A stretch of DNA of 64,000 nt, taken from assembly GCA_964569695.1 (NCBI GenBank), contig CAZMUA010000004.1:62001-126000 (forward strand). Direction: 5' to 3'. The notes below the pieces were generated by a model. The model ran no database searches and had not been told where the DNA came from. It worked only from the letters and a program-made list of their open reading frames with translations. The stretch comes from UBA8106 sp964569695 (GTDB lineage Bacteria; Acidobacteriota; Vicinamibacteria; Vicinamibacterales; UBA823). Every line of letters begins with the position of its first letter. Position 1 is the first letter of the stretch. Shown here piece after piece: positions 7,944-16,995 of the stretch. The position numbers and the translations under genes are program-made.

Positions 7944-8962
7944 ATCACAATTTTGGTCCAATCTGGCGTCCAGGATCACTTTCTGGCACTGATGGTACCG
8001 CTGAGGCGATCGCAGCAAAAGATTTTAATAACCTCTACAGAACAAGTTGCTATTTTGTTGATCCGGAACGTTATCGAGCGTTCTGTGCGCTTTACGCAAT
8101 CATGCGTGTAGTCGACGACCGCGTTGATGAAGTCCTCGCCCAAGGGTGTCCCGAAGAAGAGGCCATCCTTGAACGCACGGTTTTGGATGCATGGCAGCGC
8201 CTTGTTGAAGCGACACTTAGTCACAAAAGCCCTAACCCGCACGATCTAGAGATGTGTCGCGATCCCCGTGCTCCAGAATTATTTGATGCATTCTCACGCG
8301 CTTATAAACAATTTCCTGTAAAGCGCCAGCTTTGGGATGATTTCTTCAATGCTATGGGAGAAGATCTTCGAAGAACAAGATTTGAAACATACAACGACTT
8401 CGTTCGGTACGCGCAAGGCGCAACAGTTGCACCAACCACAGTCTATCTATACCTCATCGCTTCTGAACGGAGTGATCGCGATGATGTATTTCGGGTTGCA
8501 TCTGACTTCATACTCGACTCTTGCAGTCAGAAACTAGGTTTATTCGCCTATATTGTGCACGTTTTGCGAGACCTACGGCAAGACCTCAAGACTGGTAAAA
8601 CCGGCTTGCTATACCTAGCAGGTGACGACATGGCGCACCGTGGTGTCAATGAACAGTTGCTCGCAACCGATTTGGCAGCCGGTCGTGCAAGTCAACCTCT
8701 CAGAGATCTGACACGTGACCTCGTGGACCGCGCACAGAAAATGTTAGAGGAGGGCAAACTTGTTGCTGGTACACTTCAGAATCGACTGAGCCCTGATCGC
8801 TTGTTCGTCTTGGAGTTAATTATCCGTATTTATTCAGAAACAATCGCAAAAATTATTGCCTGCTCTTACGACCTTATGACCGAGGAACATCGATTGACAA
8901 CTACTGAGAAGGAATCTCTAGCGCGTGATGTTGCCCTAAAGACACTCAGCAAGTTTTCTTAA
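7940..8962 (+). CDS. squalene/phytoene synthase family protein
   Basis: This 340-residue protein has the two aspartate-rich motifs of head-to-head prenyl synthases: VVDDRVDE near residue 57 and LRDLRQDLKTG near 205. The usual YLP segment after the second motif is replaced by GLLYLAGDDM. The family condenses two prenyl diphosphates to squalene or phytoene, at or near the membrane. Coupling to the upstream FAD reductase suggests a two-step isoprenoid route (carotenoid, hopanoid precursor or membrane lipid). No other carotenoid or hopanoid gene is near, so the product cannot be named. Confidence 0.85.
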   Translation: MNHNFGPIWRPGSLSGTDGTAEAIAAKDFNNLYRTSCYFVDPERYRAFCALYAIMRVVDDRVDEVLAQGCPEEEAILERTVLDAWQRLVEATLSHKSPNPHDLEMCRDPRAPELFDAFSRAYKQFPVKRQLWDDFFNAMGEDLRRTRFETYNDFVRYAQGATVAPTTVYLYLIASERSDRDDVFRVASDFILDSCSQKLGLFAYIVHVLRDLRQDLKTGKTGLLYLAGDDMAHRGVNEQLLATDLAAGRASQPLRDLTRDLVDRAQKMLEEGKLVAGTLQNRLSPDRLFVLELIIRIYSETIAKIIACSYDLMTEEHRLTTTEKESLARDVALKTLSKFS

Positions 8963-9017
8963 ACTTCCGAATTGAGACCGTTGTATCGTTACTGATTAAT
9001 ACTGATAGCATCACAAA

Positions 9018-9515
9018 ATGCGAGATGTCATTGCGGGGATCGTAGCGCTTTTTCTACTATTGTTCGCCGGTAGCCTAATCACTACCCTGGCGTTCTATCG
9101 CAAGCGTTGGAAGTCAAAGCGTGACCAATTGGTCGCACGAGGACATTCCGTAATTGCAGAAATACCAATGGGCTCGAACATGACGTTGTTCAGTGAAAAC
9201 GTCACCCATTTCTTGCGAGGAAATCAATCAATAGACAAGACGTCGATAAAGGCCGTGAAGTTACTAATCAATGGTTCAACCATCGCCGCACATACATCGA
9301 AGGAATTTCTAACAGACACCAACGCAATACCTACAAGTGTGAAAGACCATCCTGAAGGTATCGCGCACGACCGGTGGGACGTAGTTATAGAGACAACCTC
9401 GGACGTAATATTGATTGAATGTGGCTCGATTCGTGAACGAGTTTCTCAGGAGTTGGCAAAAAAAATATTCGACACCGTAAAGAACAATATCAGGCAGCGT
9501 GACAAGCAGAGGTAG
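9018..9515 (+). CDS. membrane-anchored protein of unknown function
   Basis: I do not recognise this 165-residue protein. The first 27 residues form one hydrophobic helix (GIVALFLLLFAGSLITTLAF) followed by the positive YRKRWKSKRDQ. That suggests an N-out, C-in anchor with a cytoplasmic soluble domain of about 130 residues. The soluble part is mixed alpha/beta with a basic C-terminus (NNIRQRDKQR). It lies 55 nt downstream of the prenyl synthase on the same strand and may belong to that unit, but nothing in the sequence ties it to isoprenoid chemistry. Confidence 0.6.
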   Translation: MRDVIAGIVALFLLLFAGSLITTLAFYRKRWKSKRDQLVARGHSVIAEIPMGSNMTLFSENVTHFLRGNQSIDKTSIKAVKLLINGSTIAAHTSKEFLTDTNAIPTSVKDHPEGIAHDRWDVVIETTSDVILIECGSIRERVSQELAKKIFDTVKNNIRQRDKQR

Positions 9516-9557
9516 GCTTGCCTAGATGTTTCATGAAAAATCACAACAACTTAAGGT

Positions 9558-10097
9558 TCACCATTCATGCTCTGAAACACCAGCCCGAAGATTCATAACT
9601 CGGGCGGCAGCAAACAACAAATCAGACAGCCGATTAATGTAACGCAGCAACGGACCTTTCACTTGACCTGCCCCAAGGGCAACCATCCGTCGTTCAGCCC
9701 TCCGGCAGACCGTTCTAGCTAGATGCAATGCGGCTGCAGATGACGAGCCGCCGGGTACAATAAATCGACGAAGGGGTGGCGTCTCAGTTGTCAAGACATC
9801 GATCCAAGATTCAAGACGCTCCACATCAGTATCATCCAATAGTGCCTTCTGAATTCCGCTGGCAGTGTGGGTGTTTGGATCGGCGAGCTGGGTACCTAAG
9901 GCCATTAAATCTTTTTGCACTGCATCAAAAATTTTGAGGATGTCCGCTTCCTGTGTCTGCGCACACGCAACTCCGAGGATCGCGTTAAGTTCGTCAAGAG
10001 CGCCATAGGCTTCTACTCGGGGGTCGGATTTTGCTATCCGAGACCCGTCGAGAAATCCCGTTTCACCTGCATCGCCCGTGCGTGTATAAAGCTTCAT
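9558..10097 (-). CDS. cob(I)alamin adenosyltransferase, PduO type
   Basis: The enzyme makes adenosylcobalamin from ATP and corrinoid. TRTGDAGETGFLDG at the N-terminus is the ATP-binding signature of the PduO/MMAB family, and VEAYGALDELNAILG is the following conserved block. PGGSSSAAALHLARTVCRRAER near residue 115 carries the conserved Arg-rich helix. At 179 residues it is a complete single-domain trimeric type. It implies that the organism uses adenosylcobalamin enzymes encoded elsewhere. It is convergent with the 9018-9515 gene and divergent from mutY. Confidence 0.93.
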   Translation of the reverse strand: MKLYTRTGDAGETGFLDGSRIAKSDPRVEAYGALDELNAILGVACAQTQEADILKIFDAVQKDLMALGTQLADPNTHTASGIQKALLDDTDVERLESWIDVLTTETPPLRRFIVPGGSSSAAALHLARTVCRRAERRMVALGAGQVKGPLLRYINRLSDLLFAAARVMNLRAGVSEHEW

Positions 10098-10129
10098 GGC
10101 ACATCTATAGTACCCTTCCTTGGAGATGA

Positions 10130-10846
10130 ATGGCTAAACGTAAAACCAAAAAGTACCGCTACCGACACAAACTGCCAGATCCAGCACAGCGTCAACGCTT
10201 TCGACGACGGTTACTTAGTTGGTATTGCCGTTACGGACGGGATCTCCCTTGGCGCCATACTGTTGATCCGTACCGCGTTCTAGTCTCTGAAATTATGCTC
10301 CAACAGACTCAAGTCGATCGGGTAATTCCTAAGTATGAATTTTGGATCAGACGCTATCCAACGTTCAAAGCTCTCTCCAAGGCTCAACTTCGAGACGTCC
10401 TCCGGGCCTGGTATCCTCTGGGCTACAACATTAGACCAAAACGGCTGCTTGCTATTGCACGTAAAGTTGTCTCATCGCACGGCGGTCAACTGCCCTCGGA
10501 TGAAGGCACGCTAAGATCATTTAAGGGTATCGGCGCTTACACTGTTGGCGCAATCCTAAGTTTCGCTTTCGGACAGCGTGCAGCGATTCTCGATACCAAT
10601 GTTGCCCGAGTATTGTTTAGAGTCTTCGTGGGTCGTGGTGATTACCGAAGCAACGCACTGCGTCGGTATTTATGGCAACTGTCTGAAACCCTATTGCCAC
10701 GTCGTCATGTCTACGACTTCAACCAGGGCCTCATGGATCTAGGGGCTACAGTCTGTACGGCTCGTAATCCGCGTTGCCTCCACTGCCCCATGAAACTTTT
10801 CTGCGTCTCGGCACCACGATTAACCTCAAGGGCTAAACAATCGTGA
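10130..10846 (+). CDS. mutY: A/G-specific adenine DNA glycosylase, core domain only
   Basis: MutY excises adenine opposite 8-oxoguanine. The catalytic Glu lies in VSEIMLQQTQVDRV, the helix-hairpin-helix in SFKGIGAYTVGAI, and the catalytic Asp in AILDTNVARV. The [4Fe-4S] loop CTARNPRCLHCPMKLFC has the C-x6-C-x2-C-x5-C spacing. The protein is 238 residues, against about 350 in E. coli. The C-terminal Nudix-like domain that reads 8-oxoG is missing, and the protein ends soon after the iron-sulfur loop. A separate active MutT-type gene follows 42 nt downstream. The N-terminal 20 residues are strongly basic. A general HhH-GPD glycosylase is possible, but the EIMLQQTQ block favours MutY. Confidence 0.88.
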   Translation: MAKRKTKKYRYRHKLPDPAQRQRFRRRLLSWYCRYGRDLPWRHTVDPYRVLVSEIMLQQTQVDRVIPKYEFWIRRYPTFKALSKAQLRDVLRAWYPLGYNIRPKRLLAIARKVVSSHGGQLPSDEGTLRSFKGIGAYTVGAILSFAFGQRAAILDTNVARVLFRVFVGRGDYRSNALRRYLWQLSETLLPRRHVYDFNQGLMDLGATVCTARNPRCLHCPMKLFCVSAPRLTSRAKQS

Positions 10847-10888
10847 AATTAACCTCATAATACAAGTCTGATAAATCTCAATTTTCGA

Positions 10889-11281
10889 ATGTCTAAACCA
10901 ATACCTGTTGTAGCTGCTGTTGTTCAGCGTGATGGCAAATTTCTTGTGACGCAGCGTCAAGGCGAGGGGGCCTTGGCCTGGTGCTGGGAGTTTCCGGGCG
11001 GTAAATGTAAACCCGGGGAAACCCTTCGCAACGCGCTACGTCGTGAACTTCGTGAAGAACTTGACGTTGATATTTCTGTAGGTAAAAAAATTCACATGGT
11101 TCAGCATGACTATCCTGACAGTAGACTCGTCCTACATTTCTACCAATGTCAAATTCATGGAACTCCACGTCCATGTCTCGGTCAGGCGATCCAATGGGTC
11201 ACTCAGGAAGAACTGAAAGGCCTAAAATTTCCACCCGCGGACGTCAAACTCATTGAGATCTTAGGGACTAAGGGGTTATGA
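10889..11281 (+). CDS. MutT-like (8-oxo-dGTP) Nudix hydrolase
   Basis: A single Nudix domain of 130 residues has the box GGKCKPGETLRNALRRELRE followed by ELDVDI, all catalytic Glu in place. EFPGGKCKPGE and the C-terminal QWVTQEELKGLKFPPADV match the MutT / (deoxy)nucleoside triphosphate pyrophosphohydrolase group, which clears 8-oxo-dGTP. Pairing with mutY makes an oxidised-guanine repair unit. Its last 14 nt overlap the 3' end of the convergent ygfZ-like gene. Confidence 0.88.
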   Translation: MSKPIPVVAAVVQRDGKFLVTQRQGEGALAWCWEFPGGKCKPGETLRNALRRELREELDVDISVGKKIHMVQHDYPDSRLVLHFYQCQIHGTPRPCLGQAIQWVTQEELKGLKFPPADVKLIEILGTKGL

Positions 11282-12299
11282 ACGGCAGTTTGGTAACTGT
11301 TCCCGTTTGCCCGTGCGATTGGTCCTGAACTTGCACCTGCATGCCAGGCGCTGCATAGTCACGATGAACATAACCAAGCGCGATTGGACAACCGAGCGCC
11401 GGTGATTGGACAGCGCTGGTAATATGCCCAACTTCTTCCTCATTATCAAATAATTTCGCGTTCCGCATCGGTACTGCTGACGCAACTTCCAGAAGCGTTA
11501 AACCGACGAGTTTTCTAGCGACCTTTCCTTGTCCCCGGTGAAGAATCCTGATGATGACCTCTTGCCCGACGTAACATCCTTTCGTCAAGCTGATGGCGCG
11601 GCCTTCAATGCCGGCTTCAAGAGGTATTGTTCCCTCATCCAAATCCACGGGAAACAGTGGCCGACCCGCTTCAACGCGGAGAATCTCAAGCACCCTTTCA
11701 TCTACAGAAACCGCGCCAGTCGCAGCCAATCGCTCTCGCAGTTCAGTATCAAGCGTAGTAGGTGCCCTAACATCAAAACCCACAACACCTACATCATCAT
11801 TTCTCGAAATCAGCACGTGCTCATCGAGATACGATAACTGCACTGTTTGAAAGTCGTCATATTCCAGAAATTTACTGGCGTGAAGTGACACTGCCTCTAA
11901 ATCCGTCTCAGCTAGCACTGTCGCCAGTGCTGTCGCCGCATGCGGACCACGAACGCCAATTTGCGTCCAAGTATTTGACAGATCCGATATTTGTACGTCT
12001 TCGCTGAAGATAAGCTTATTAAAGCGCTCAACTAAGTGATGGGTAATCCCAATATCAACGTCTAGAAGAATGCTATTTCCAGTTTCGAGTACATTCATAT
12101 CTGTAATTATTCGGCCCTGAGGCGTGAGATAGGTCGCGTAACATCCTCGACCTGATGACAAGGCCTCAATATCATTGGTGAGAAGTCCCTGCAAAAACGA
12201 CGCTCGGTCGTTACCAGAAACGCCCACGGTGCCACGCGTCGAACGAACGAAATGGCCAGCGGAACAATGCAAGAGATCGTAATCGTCAGTCTTCGTCAT
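11268..12299 (-). CDS. ygfZ: YgfZ/GcvT-like folate-binding protein
   Basis: This 343-residue protein has the aminomethyltransferase fold and the YgfZ signature KGCYVGQE near residue 240. YgfZ uses folate to help assembly or repair of certain iron-sulfur proteins, such as the radical SAM enzyme MiaB. The N-terminal VSGNDRASFLQGLLTNDI is typical of the family. The gene has no glycine cleavage neighbours, which fits YgfZ rather than GcvT. Its stop overlaps the convergent mutT-like stop by 14 nt. Confidence 0.9.
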   Translation of the reverse strand: MTKTDDYDLLHCSAGHFVRSTRGTVGVSGNDRASFLQGLLTNDIEALSSGRGCYATYLTPQGRIITDMNVLETGNSILLDVDIGITHHLVERFNKLIFSEDVQISDLSNTWTQIGVRGPHAATALATVLAETDLEAVSLHASKFLEYDDFQTVQLSYLDEHVLISRNDDVGVVGFDVRAPTTLDTELRERLAATGAVSVDERVLEILRVEAGRPLFPVDLDEGTIPLEAGIEGRAISLTKGCYVGQEVIIRILHRGQGKVARKLVGLTLLEVASAVPMRNAKLFDNEEEVGHITSAVQSPALGCPIALGYVHRDYAAPGMQVQVQDQSHGQTGTVTKLPFITP

Positions 12300-12357
12300 T
12301 AGAAAAATTCACTCGGAACCGATATCCGAATTGGCGCTCCCGATTTCCGAAGGCGGA

Positions 12358-14043
12358 ATGATATGCTGGTACTCGATGCGTCTTTGGATCTATTGTATCG
12401 TCGCACTGCTTGCACCTCCAGTACCTCTGTTTTCCATGACCACCCAGTCAATGCCAGCACCTGAAGCAGGTGAGGCTGTCTTTAACATCTTTGTACATGC
12501 GCAACCAGTAGGCACAGAGAATGTCTCGCTCTCACGCACTGACGGCGAGTGGATAGTGAGTTCAACGGGGCGGGTTTCCGGAGCGTTAGACCTCATTATT
12601 CGACAATTTGAAATGCGCTACGACAGTTTGTGGAAACCGGTCGATATGATGATTGATTCAGTATTGGCTGGGGAACCATATATGGTCCGAACCTCTTTCA
12701 CCGAGACCGTGGCCACGAGTGAAGTCATGGAGAATGGCAACTCTGAAACAAAAAAGGATCCTGTTTCAGAACAAACGGTCGTTTTACCTGCAAATATCTT
12801 CGGCGCGTATGAAGTACTTGCAGCTCGCTTGGCAATGGCAAGTCCAAACACAATCATCCCAACCTACATCGCGCCACAAGCTGAAATTACCATCTCACTT
12901 AATCGAGTATCAGACCAACGGATTACTACGGCTAGCAAAACCTTAGATGCCCGTCGCCATTATGTGACCATTCTGAATCCCAACAATCCTTTCGATGCTG
13001 AAATTTGGACTGACAGGCACCAACGTCTTTTGCGCATCAGTATGCCAACGGTGGGTCTCGAAATCATTCGATCCGATATTGCGGCAGTAACGGCTCGCCC
13101 CCAGACTGTCGACAATGAAAACGACGAGGATCTACACATTCCAGCGACAGGGTTTAACCTTGGCGCAACGCTGACCTATCCAACGGACACCCAGTCAACT
13201 AACAACTCAAAATGGCCGGCCGTGATCCTGGTTCCTGGGTCCGTGCCTATGGATAGGGATGGAGCGGTGTCTGGCGTGCCTATTCTCGGTCAACTCGCTG
13301 CCGGATTGGCCGATGCAGGGTTTCTCGTTGTCCGGTACGATAAACGTGGATTTGGGCAGAGTGGCGGCCGAAGCGAAACTGCCACATTGAATGATTACGC
13401 GGAAGACGTTCGTGACGTGGTCCAATACCTTCGTCGAAGAGATGATGTCAATGACCGATATATCGCAGTGGTTGGGCATGCTGACGGAGCATGGATCGCC
13501 ATGCTGGCAGCCTCAAAAGAAAGGCGTATAACAGCACTTGGATTAATTGCTGCTCCATCAAAATCTGGTGCAGAGATCGTACTCGAGCAGCAACAGCAAA
13601 TGCTGCAACGCATGTCCCTTACAGATGCCGAACGGCAAGAGAAAATTGCATTACAACAAGACATTCATGCCGCAGCTATTTCAGGTAGTGGCTGGGATGC
13701 TATTCCACTTGCGATGCGGCAATCAGCTGATACTGCCTGGTTCAGGAGTTATTTAACGTTTGACCCATGGAGTGTTCTCAAAGAAACTCGCCAGCCTGTC
13801 GTCATCGCGCACGGTACATTGGACCACCAAGTCATCCCAGAACATGCCGATCGACTAAGACAACTCGCGCTTGCTCGAAGCCAACGTGCGCAAGTCAAAC
13901 AGATTCGGCTCGACAATGTTAACCATCTACTGCTACCAGCTATAACTGGCCATATTGAAGAATATGATGACTTGGTAGAACGAACGATAAGTCGAGAACT
14001 GATTCTAGCTCTTGCTGCTGAACTTCATGGATTTTTCCGATGA
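12358..14043 (+). CDS. exported alpha/beta-hydrolase-fold protein lacking the nucleophile Ser
   Basis: A signal peptide (MRLWIYCIVALLAPPVPL) precedes an N-terminal beta-rich region of about 230 residues resembling the DUF3108-like half of such proteins. An alpha/beta hydrolase domain follows from about residue 270 (VILVPGSVPMDRDG, YDKRGFGQSGG). The nucleophile elbow, normally GHSxG, reads GHADG, because codon 13480-13482 is GCT (Ala). The acid and base parts look present (HGTLDHQVIP, NVNHLLLP). The protein may be inactive as an esterase or use another mechanism. ATG 12358 is preferred over a TTG at 12331; ATG 12376 is also possible. It stands alone, divergent from ygfZ. Confidence 0.78.
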   Translation: MICWYSMRLWIYCIVALLAPPVPLFSMTTQSMPAPEAGEAVFNIFVHAQPVGTENVSLSRTDGEWIVSSTGRVSGALDLIIRQFEMRYDSLWKPVDMMIDSVLAGEPYMVRTSFTETVATSEVMENGNSETKKDPVSEQTVVLPANIFGAYEVLAARLAMASPNTIIPTYIAPQAEITISLNRVSDQRITTASKTLDARRHYVTILNPNNPFDAEIWTDRHQRLLRISMPTVGLEIIRSDIAAVTARPQTVDNENDEDLHIPATGFNLGATLTYPTDTQSTNNSKWPAVILVPGSVPMDRDGAVSGVPILGQLAAGLADAGFLVVRYDKRGFGQSGGRSETATLNDYAEDVRDVVQYLRRRDDVNDRYIAVVGHADGAWIAMLAASKERRITALGLIAAPSKSGAEIVLEQQQQMLQRMSLTDAERQEKIALQQDIHAAAISGSGWDAIPLAMRQSADTAWFRSYLTFDPWSVLKETRQPVVIAHGTLDHQVIPEHADRLRQLALARSQRAQVKQIRLDNVNHLLLPAITGHIEEYDDLVERTISRELILALAAELHGFFR

Positions 14044-14058
14044 TGAACGTGACATCAC

Positions 14059-14081
14059 AACCTAGCAGGTTCGCATATAAT
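14059..14081 (+). promoter_or_regulatory. candidate promoter of the pnt operon with an internal palindrome
   Basis: A perfect TATAAT lies at 14076-14081. The -35 region 17 nt upstream is poor. AACCTAGCAGGTT at 14059-14071 is a 13-nt palindrome (5-nt arms, AGC centre) inside the spacer, where a repressor or activator could bind. The leader to the pntA ATG would be about 38 nt. This was seen by eye only. Confidence 0.4.
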
Positions 14082-14125
14082 GGACTTACGGAGAGTATCG
14101 TCTTTATGATTGGTTACGTCACCTC

Positions 14126-15307
14126 ATGATCGTCGGAATTCCTTCAGAAACATTTCCAAGCGAGCGTCGTGTCGCGGTCGTCCCTTCGGTAATCCAATCA
14201 TTAAAAAAGGCTCGACTTGAAGTTTTGATACAAGCAGGCGCTGGAGAAGCGGCTGGTTTTCCTGATACTACCTATATTGAAAGTGGAGCGCGTATCACTG
14301 AGTCTCGAGCGGAGATCTTCGGTAGCGCGGATGTGATCTTACAAGTTCGCACATTCGGCGCCAACGTGGAGGTTGGACGTGTAGACCTCGAACTTATGCG
14401 ACCCAAACAGATTGTCATTGGACTCTCTGAACCTCTCAGTGAACCAAAGGCGGCGCTTGAGCTTGCCGAATGCGGTGTCACAGCCTGCTCACTGGAATTA
14501 ATGCCTCGAATCACTCGAGCCCAAAGCATGGACGTACTGTCGTCAATGGCTACTGTGGCTGGCTACAAGGCCGTCCTTCTGGCTGCAGGGACTCTTCCCC
14601 GCATGTTTCCAATGTTAATGACTGCGGCTGGAACCGTAACTCCGGCGCGGGTACTCATTATTGGCGCTGGTGTAGCAGGACTGCAAGCGATTGCCACAGC
14701 GCGCCGGCTTGGTGCAAAGGTTGATGCCTATGATGTCCGACCCGCTGTTAAGCAACAGGTTGAAAGTCTGGGCGCTACATTTGTTGATCTTCAGCTGGAA
14801 ACAGAAGGAGCTGAAGACAAGGGTGGGTATGCCAAGACGCAGGATGACTCATTTTACGAGCGGCAACAGGAAGCCATGGCAAAGGTTGTAGCCAATGCAA
14901 ATGTCGTCATTACCACTGCACTAGTGCCGGGTAAAAAAGCTCCAATCCTTATTACCGAAGCCATGGTCGATGGAATGGAACCAGGATCATTAATCGTCGA
15001 TATGGCAGCCGAAAAAGGTGGTAACTGTGAGCTGACTAAGCCCGGCCAAACTACAAACTACAAGGGAGTGACGCTGCTAGGCCCGACCAATTTACCAGCA
15101 ACCGTTCCATACCACGCAAGCCAAATGTACGCCAAGAACATCACGACCTTCCTGCTACACCTCGTTAAAGAAGGGCAACCAGAATTCGACCTGAACGATC
15201 AAATCACCAACGAAACACTGGTTTCAATAGATGGTGCAGTCGTTCACGCCCGAATCAGCGAGCTTCTGAATCAGCCTCCTAGCGGTACAGAGAGGATCTC
15301 GAATTAA
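14126..15307 (+). CDS. pntAA: NAD(P) transhydrogenase, NAD-binding alpha-1 subunit
   Basis: This 393-residue cytosolic subunit carries the NAD(H)-binding domain I of proton-translocating transhydrogenase, which drives NADPH formation from NADH using the proton gradient. GAGVAGLQAIATARRLGA is the Rossmann motif and YAKTQDDSFYERQQ is the QDD loop that contacts the nicotinamide. The N-terminus (GIPSETFPSERRVAVVP) is shared with alanine dehydrogenase, but the QDD loop and the gene order settle the call. Its stop overlaps the next ATG by one base (TAATG). Confidence 0.95.
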   Translation: MIVGIPSETFPSERRVAVVPSVIQSLKKARLEVLIQAGAGEAAGFPDTTYIESGARITESRAEIFGSADVILQVRTFGANVEVGRVDLELMRPKQIVIGLSEPLSEPKAALELAECGVTACSLELMPRITRAQSMDVLSSMATVAGYKAVLLAAGTLPRMFPMLMTAAGTVTPARVLIIGAGVAGLQAIATARRLGAKVDAYDVRPAVKQQVESLGATFVDLQLETEGAEDKGGYAKTQDDSFYERQQEAMAKVVANANVVITTALVPGKKAPILITEAMVDGMEPGSLIVDMAAEKGGNCELTKPGQTTNYKGVTLLGPTNLPATVPYHASQMYAKNITTFLLHLVKEGQPEFDLNDQITNETLVSIDGAVVHARISELLNQPPSGTERISN

Positions 15308-15585
15308 TGGATACATTCATTCCACTACTAACAATTTTTATGCTCGCAGTTTTTGTAGGCTTTGAGATCATTACAAAAGTACCACCGCTCTTACATACGC
15401 CATTAATGTCCGGGTCGAACGCGATTTCCGGCATCACAATTATCGGAGCGATGTTGGCAGCAACCACGCCAAATACACTAACCACTGTGCTTGGTTTTCT
15501 TGCGTTGGTGCTAGCCTCAACAAACGTAATCGGTGGTTTTCTTGTGACTCATCGAATGCTCAGTATGTTTAAAAGGAAGGATTGA
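15307..15585 (+). CDS. pntAB: NAD(P) transhydrogenase, membrane alpha-2 subunit
   Basis: This 92-residue membrane protein has three hydrophobic helices (FIPLLTIFMLAVFVGFEII, TIIGAMLAATTP and VLGFLALVLASTNVIGGFLV). HTPLMSGSNAISGITI is the family signature before the second helix. It is the small membrane part that is fused to PntA in E. coli but free here, as in Rhodospirillum rubrum. It forms the proton channel together with PntB. Confidence 0.93.
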   Translation: MDTFIPLLTIFMLAVFVGFEIITKVPPLLHTPLMSGSNAISGITIIGAMLAATTPNTLTTVLGFLALVLASTNVIGGFLVTHRMLSMFKRKD

Positions 15586-15594
15586 GCTTTATCG

Positions 15595-16992
15595 ATGAAT
15601 TCAGCTCTTATTAATTTTTCGTACCTTGTCGCATCAATATTGTTCATCCTCGGGATCAAAGGCTTAACAAACCCGCGAACTGCAGCTCGAGGCAATTTGA
15701 TTGGTGCGTCGGGCATGTTGCTTGCGGTAATTACAACGTTGGCCGATCGGCAAGTATTTGGTGCAGGACTTGAAGGCCTGACAGTCATCTTGATTGGAGT
15801 GCTGATAGGCGCCGGCCTTGGCACAACGCTAGCACTGAAAATTCAGATGACCGCAATGCCTCAAATGGTCGCGCTCCTTAACGGCTTCGGTGGCGGCGCC
15901 TCGACATTAGTTGCCGGTGCGGCACTATTTGATGCCAGTCAACCAACCGCACAAATGACCATTGCCGCTGTCATGTCTGGCATTATTGGTGGTGTTACTT
16001 TTTTTGGCAGCCTCATCGCATTTGACAAATTGCAGGAATTGATTCTTCCAGGCAAGCCGATTCATTTTCCAGGTCAACAATTTATCAACCTTTTACTGGC
16101 CGTAACAGCTGCCGGAATCGGCGCGATGATCGTTATGGATCCGACAGCAACGCATCTTTACTGGGTGTTGGTCCTCATCGCTTCAGTTAGCGGTGTACTG
16201 CTTACGATTCCAATCGGTGGGGCCGATATGCCTGTCGCTATTGCGCTACTGAACTCCTATTCTGGTCTTGCCGCTGCCTCTACAGGATTTGTTCTTGAAA
16301 ACAACGTTTTGATCATTACCGGATCTTTGGTCGGGGCCTCTGGTCTGATTCTCACGCGGATCATGTGTAAGGCTATGAACCGATCATTAGGAAACGTACT
16401 CACAGGTGCGATCGGTCCAAACGTAGCTGGAGAGTTCTCGGCTGATGAAGTATACGCCGGTCGAGTCAAATCAGCGGGAGCTGAAGAAGTGGCAATGCTC
16501 TTTGATGCGGCACGCCGTGTTGTCATTGTGCCTGGCTATGGACTTGCCGTCTCTCAGGCGCAACACGCTGTTCGCGACCTAGCTACCTTACTGGAATCAA
16601 GAAACACTGAAGTCGATTTTGCGATTCATCCGGTTGCAGGACGAATGCCTGGGCACATGAATGTATTACTGGCTGAAGCTGATGTTAACTACGACAAACT
16701 ACGTGAGATGGACGACATCAACCCAACATTTCCGCAAACTGATGTGGCGATCGTTATTGGTGCGAATGACGTGGTCAATCCAGTCGCTCAAACGGATCCA
16801 TCCAGTCCGATCGCTGGCATGCCGATTCTCGAAGTCAACAATGCACGAACGGTGGTTGTCATTAAGCGTAGCCTCAGTCCAGGCTTTGCAGGGATTCCGA
16901 ACCCTCTATTTGCTGCCGACAACACGTTAATGCTTTTTTCAGATGGCAAAAAAGCCATTCTCGATCTTATTGCTGCAATCAAGGACATGTAA
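15595..16992 (+). CDS. pntB: NAD(P) transhydrogenase beta subunit
   Basis: This 465-residue subunit has about nine hydrophobic helices in the first 260 residues, then the NADP(H)-binding domain III (VVIVPGYGLAVSQAQHAV, HPVAGRMPGHMNVLLAEA, GANDVVNPVAQTDPSSPI). The end (VVVIKRSLSPGFAGIPNPLF) is typical. It completes a three-gene operon with 9 nt spacing from pntAB. Function: NADP reduction coupled to proton entry at the inner membrane. Confidence 0.95.
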   Translation: MNSALINFSYLVASILFILGIKGLTNPRTAARGNLIGASGMLLAVITTLADRQVFGAGLEGLTVILIGVLIGAGLGTTLALKIQMTAMPQMVALLNGFGGGASTLVAGAALFDASQPTAQMTIAAVMSGIIGGVTFFGSLIAFDKLQELILPGKPIHFPGQQFINLLLAVTAAGIGAMIVMDPTATHLYWVLVLIASVSGVLLTIPIGGADMPVAIALLNSYSGLAAASTGFVLENNVLIITGSLVGASGLILTRIMCKAMNRSLGNVLTGAIGPNVAGEFSADEVYAGRVKSAGAEEVAMLFDAARRVVIVPGYGLAVSQAQHAVRDLATLLESRNTEVDFAIHPVAGRMPGHMNVLLAEADVNYDKLREMDDINPTFPQTDVAIVIGANDVVNPVAQTDPSSPIAGMPILEVNNARTVVVIKRSLSPGFAGIPNPLFAADNTLMLFSDGKKAILDLIAAIKDM

Positions 16993-16995
16993 GGC

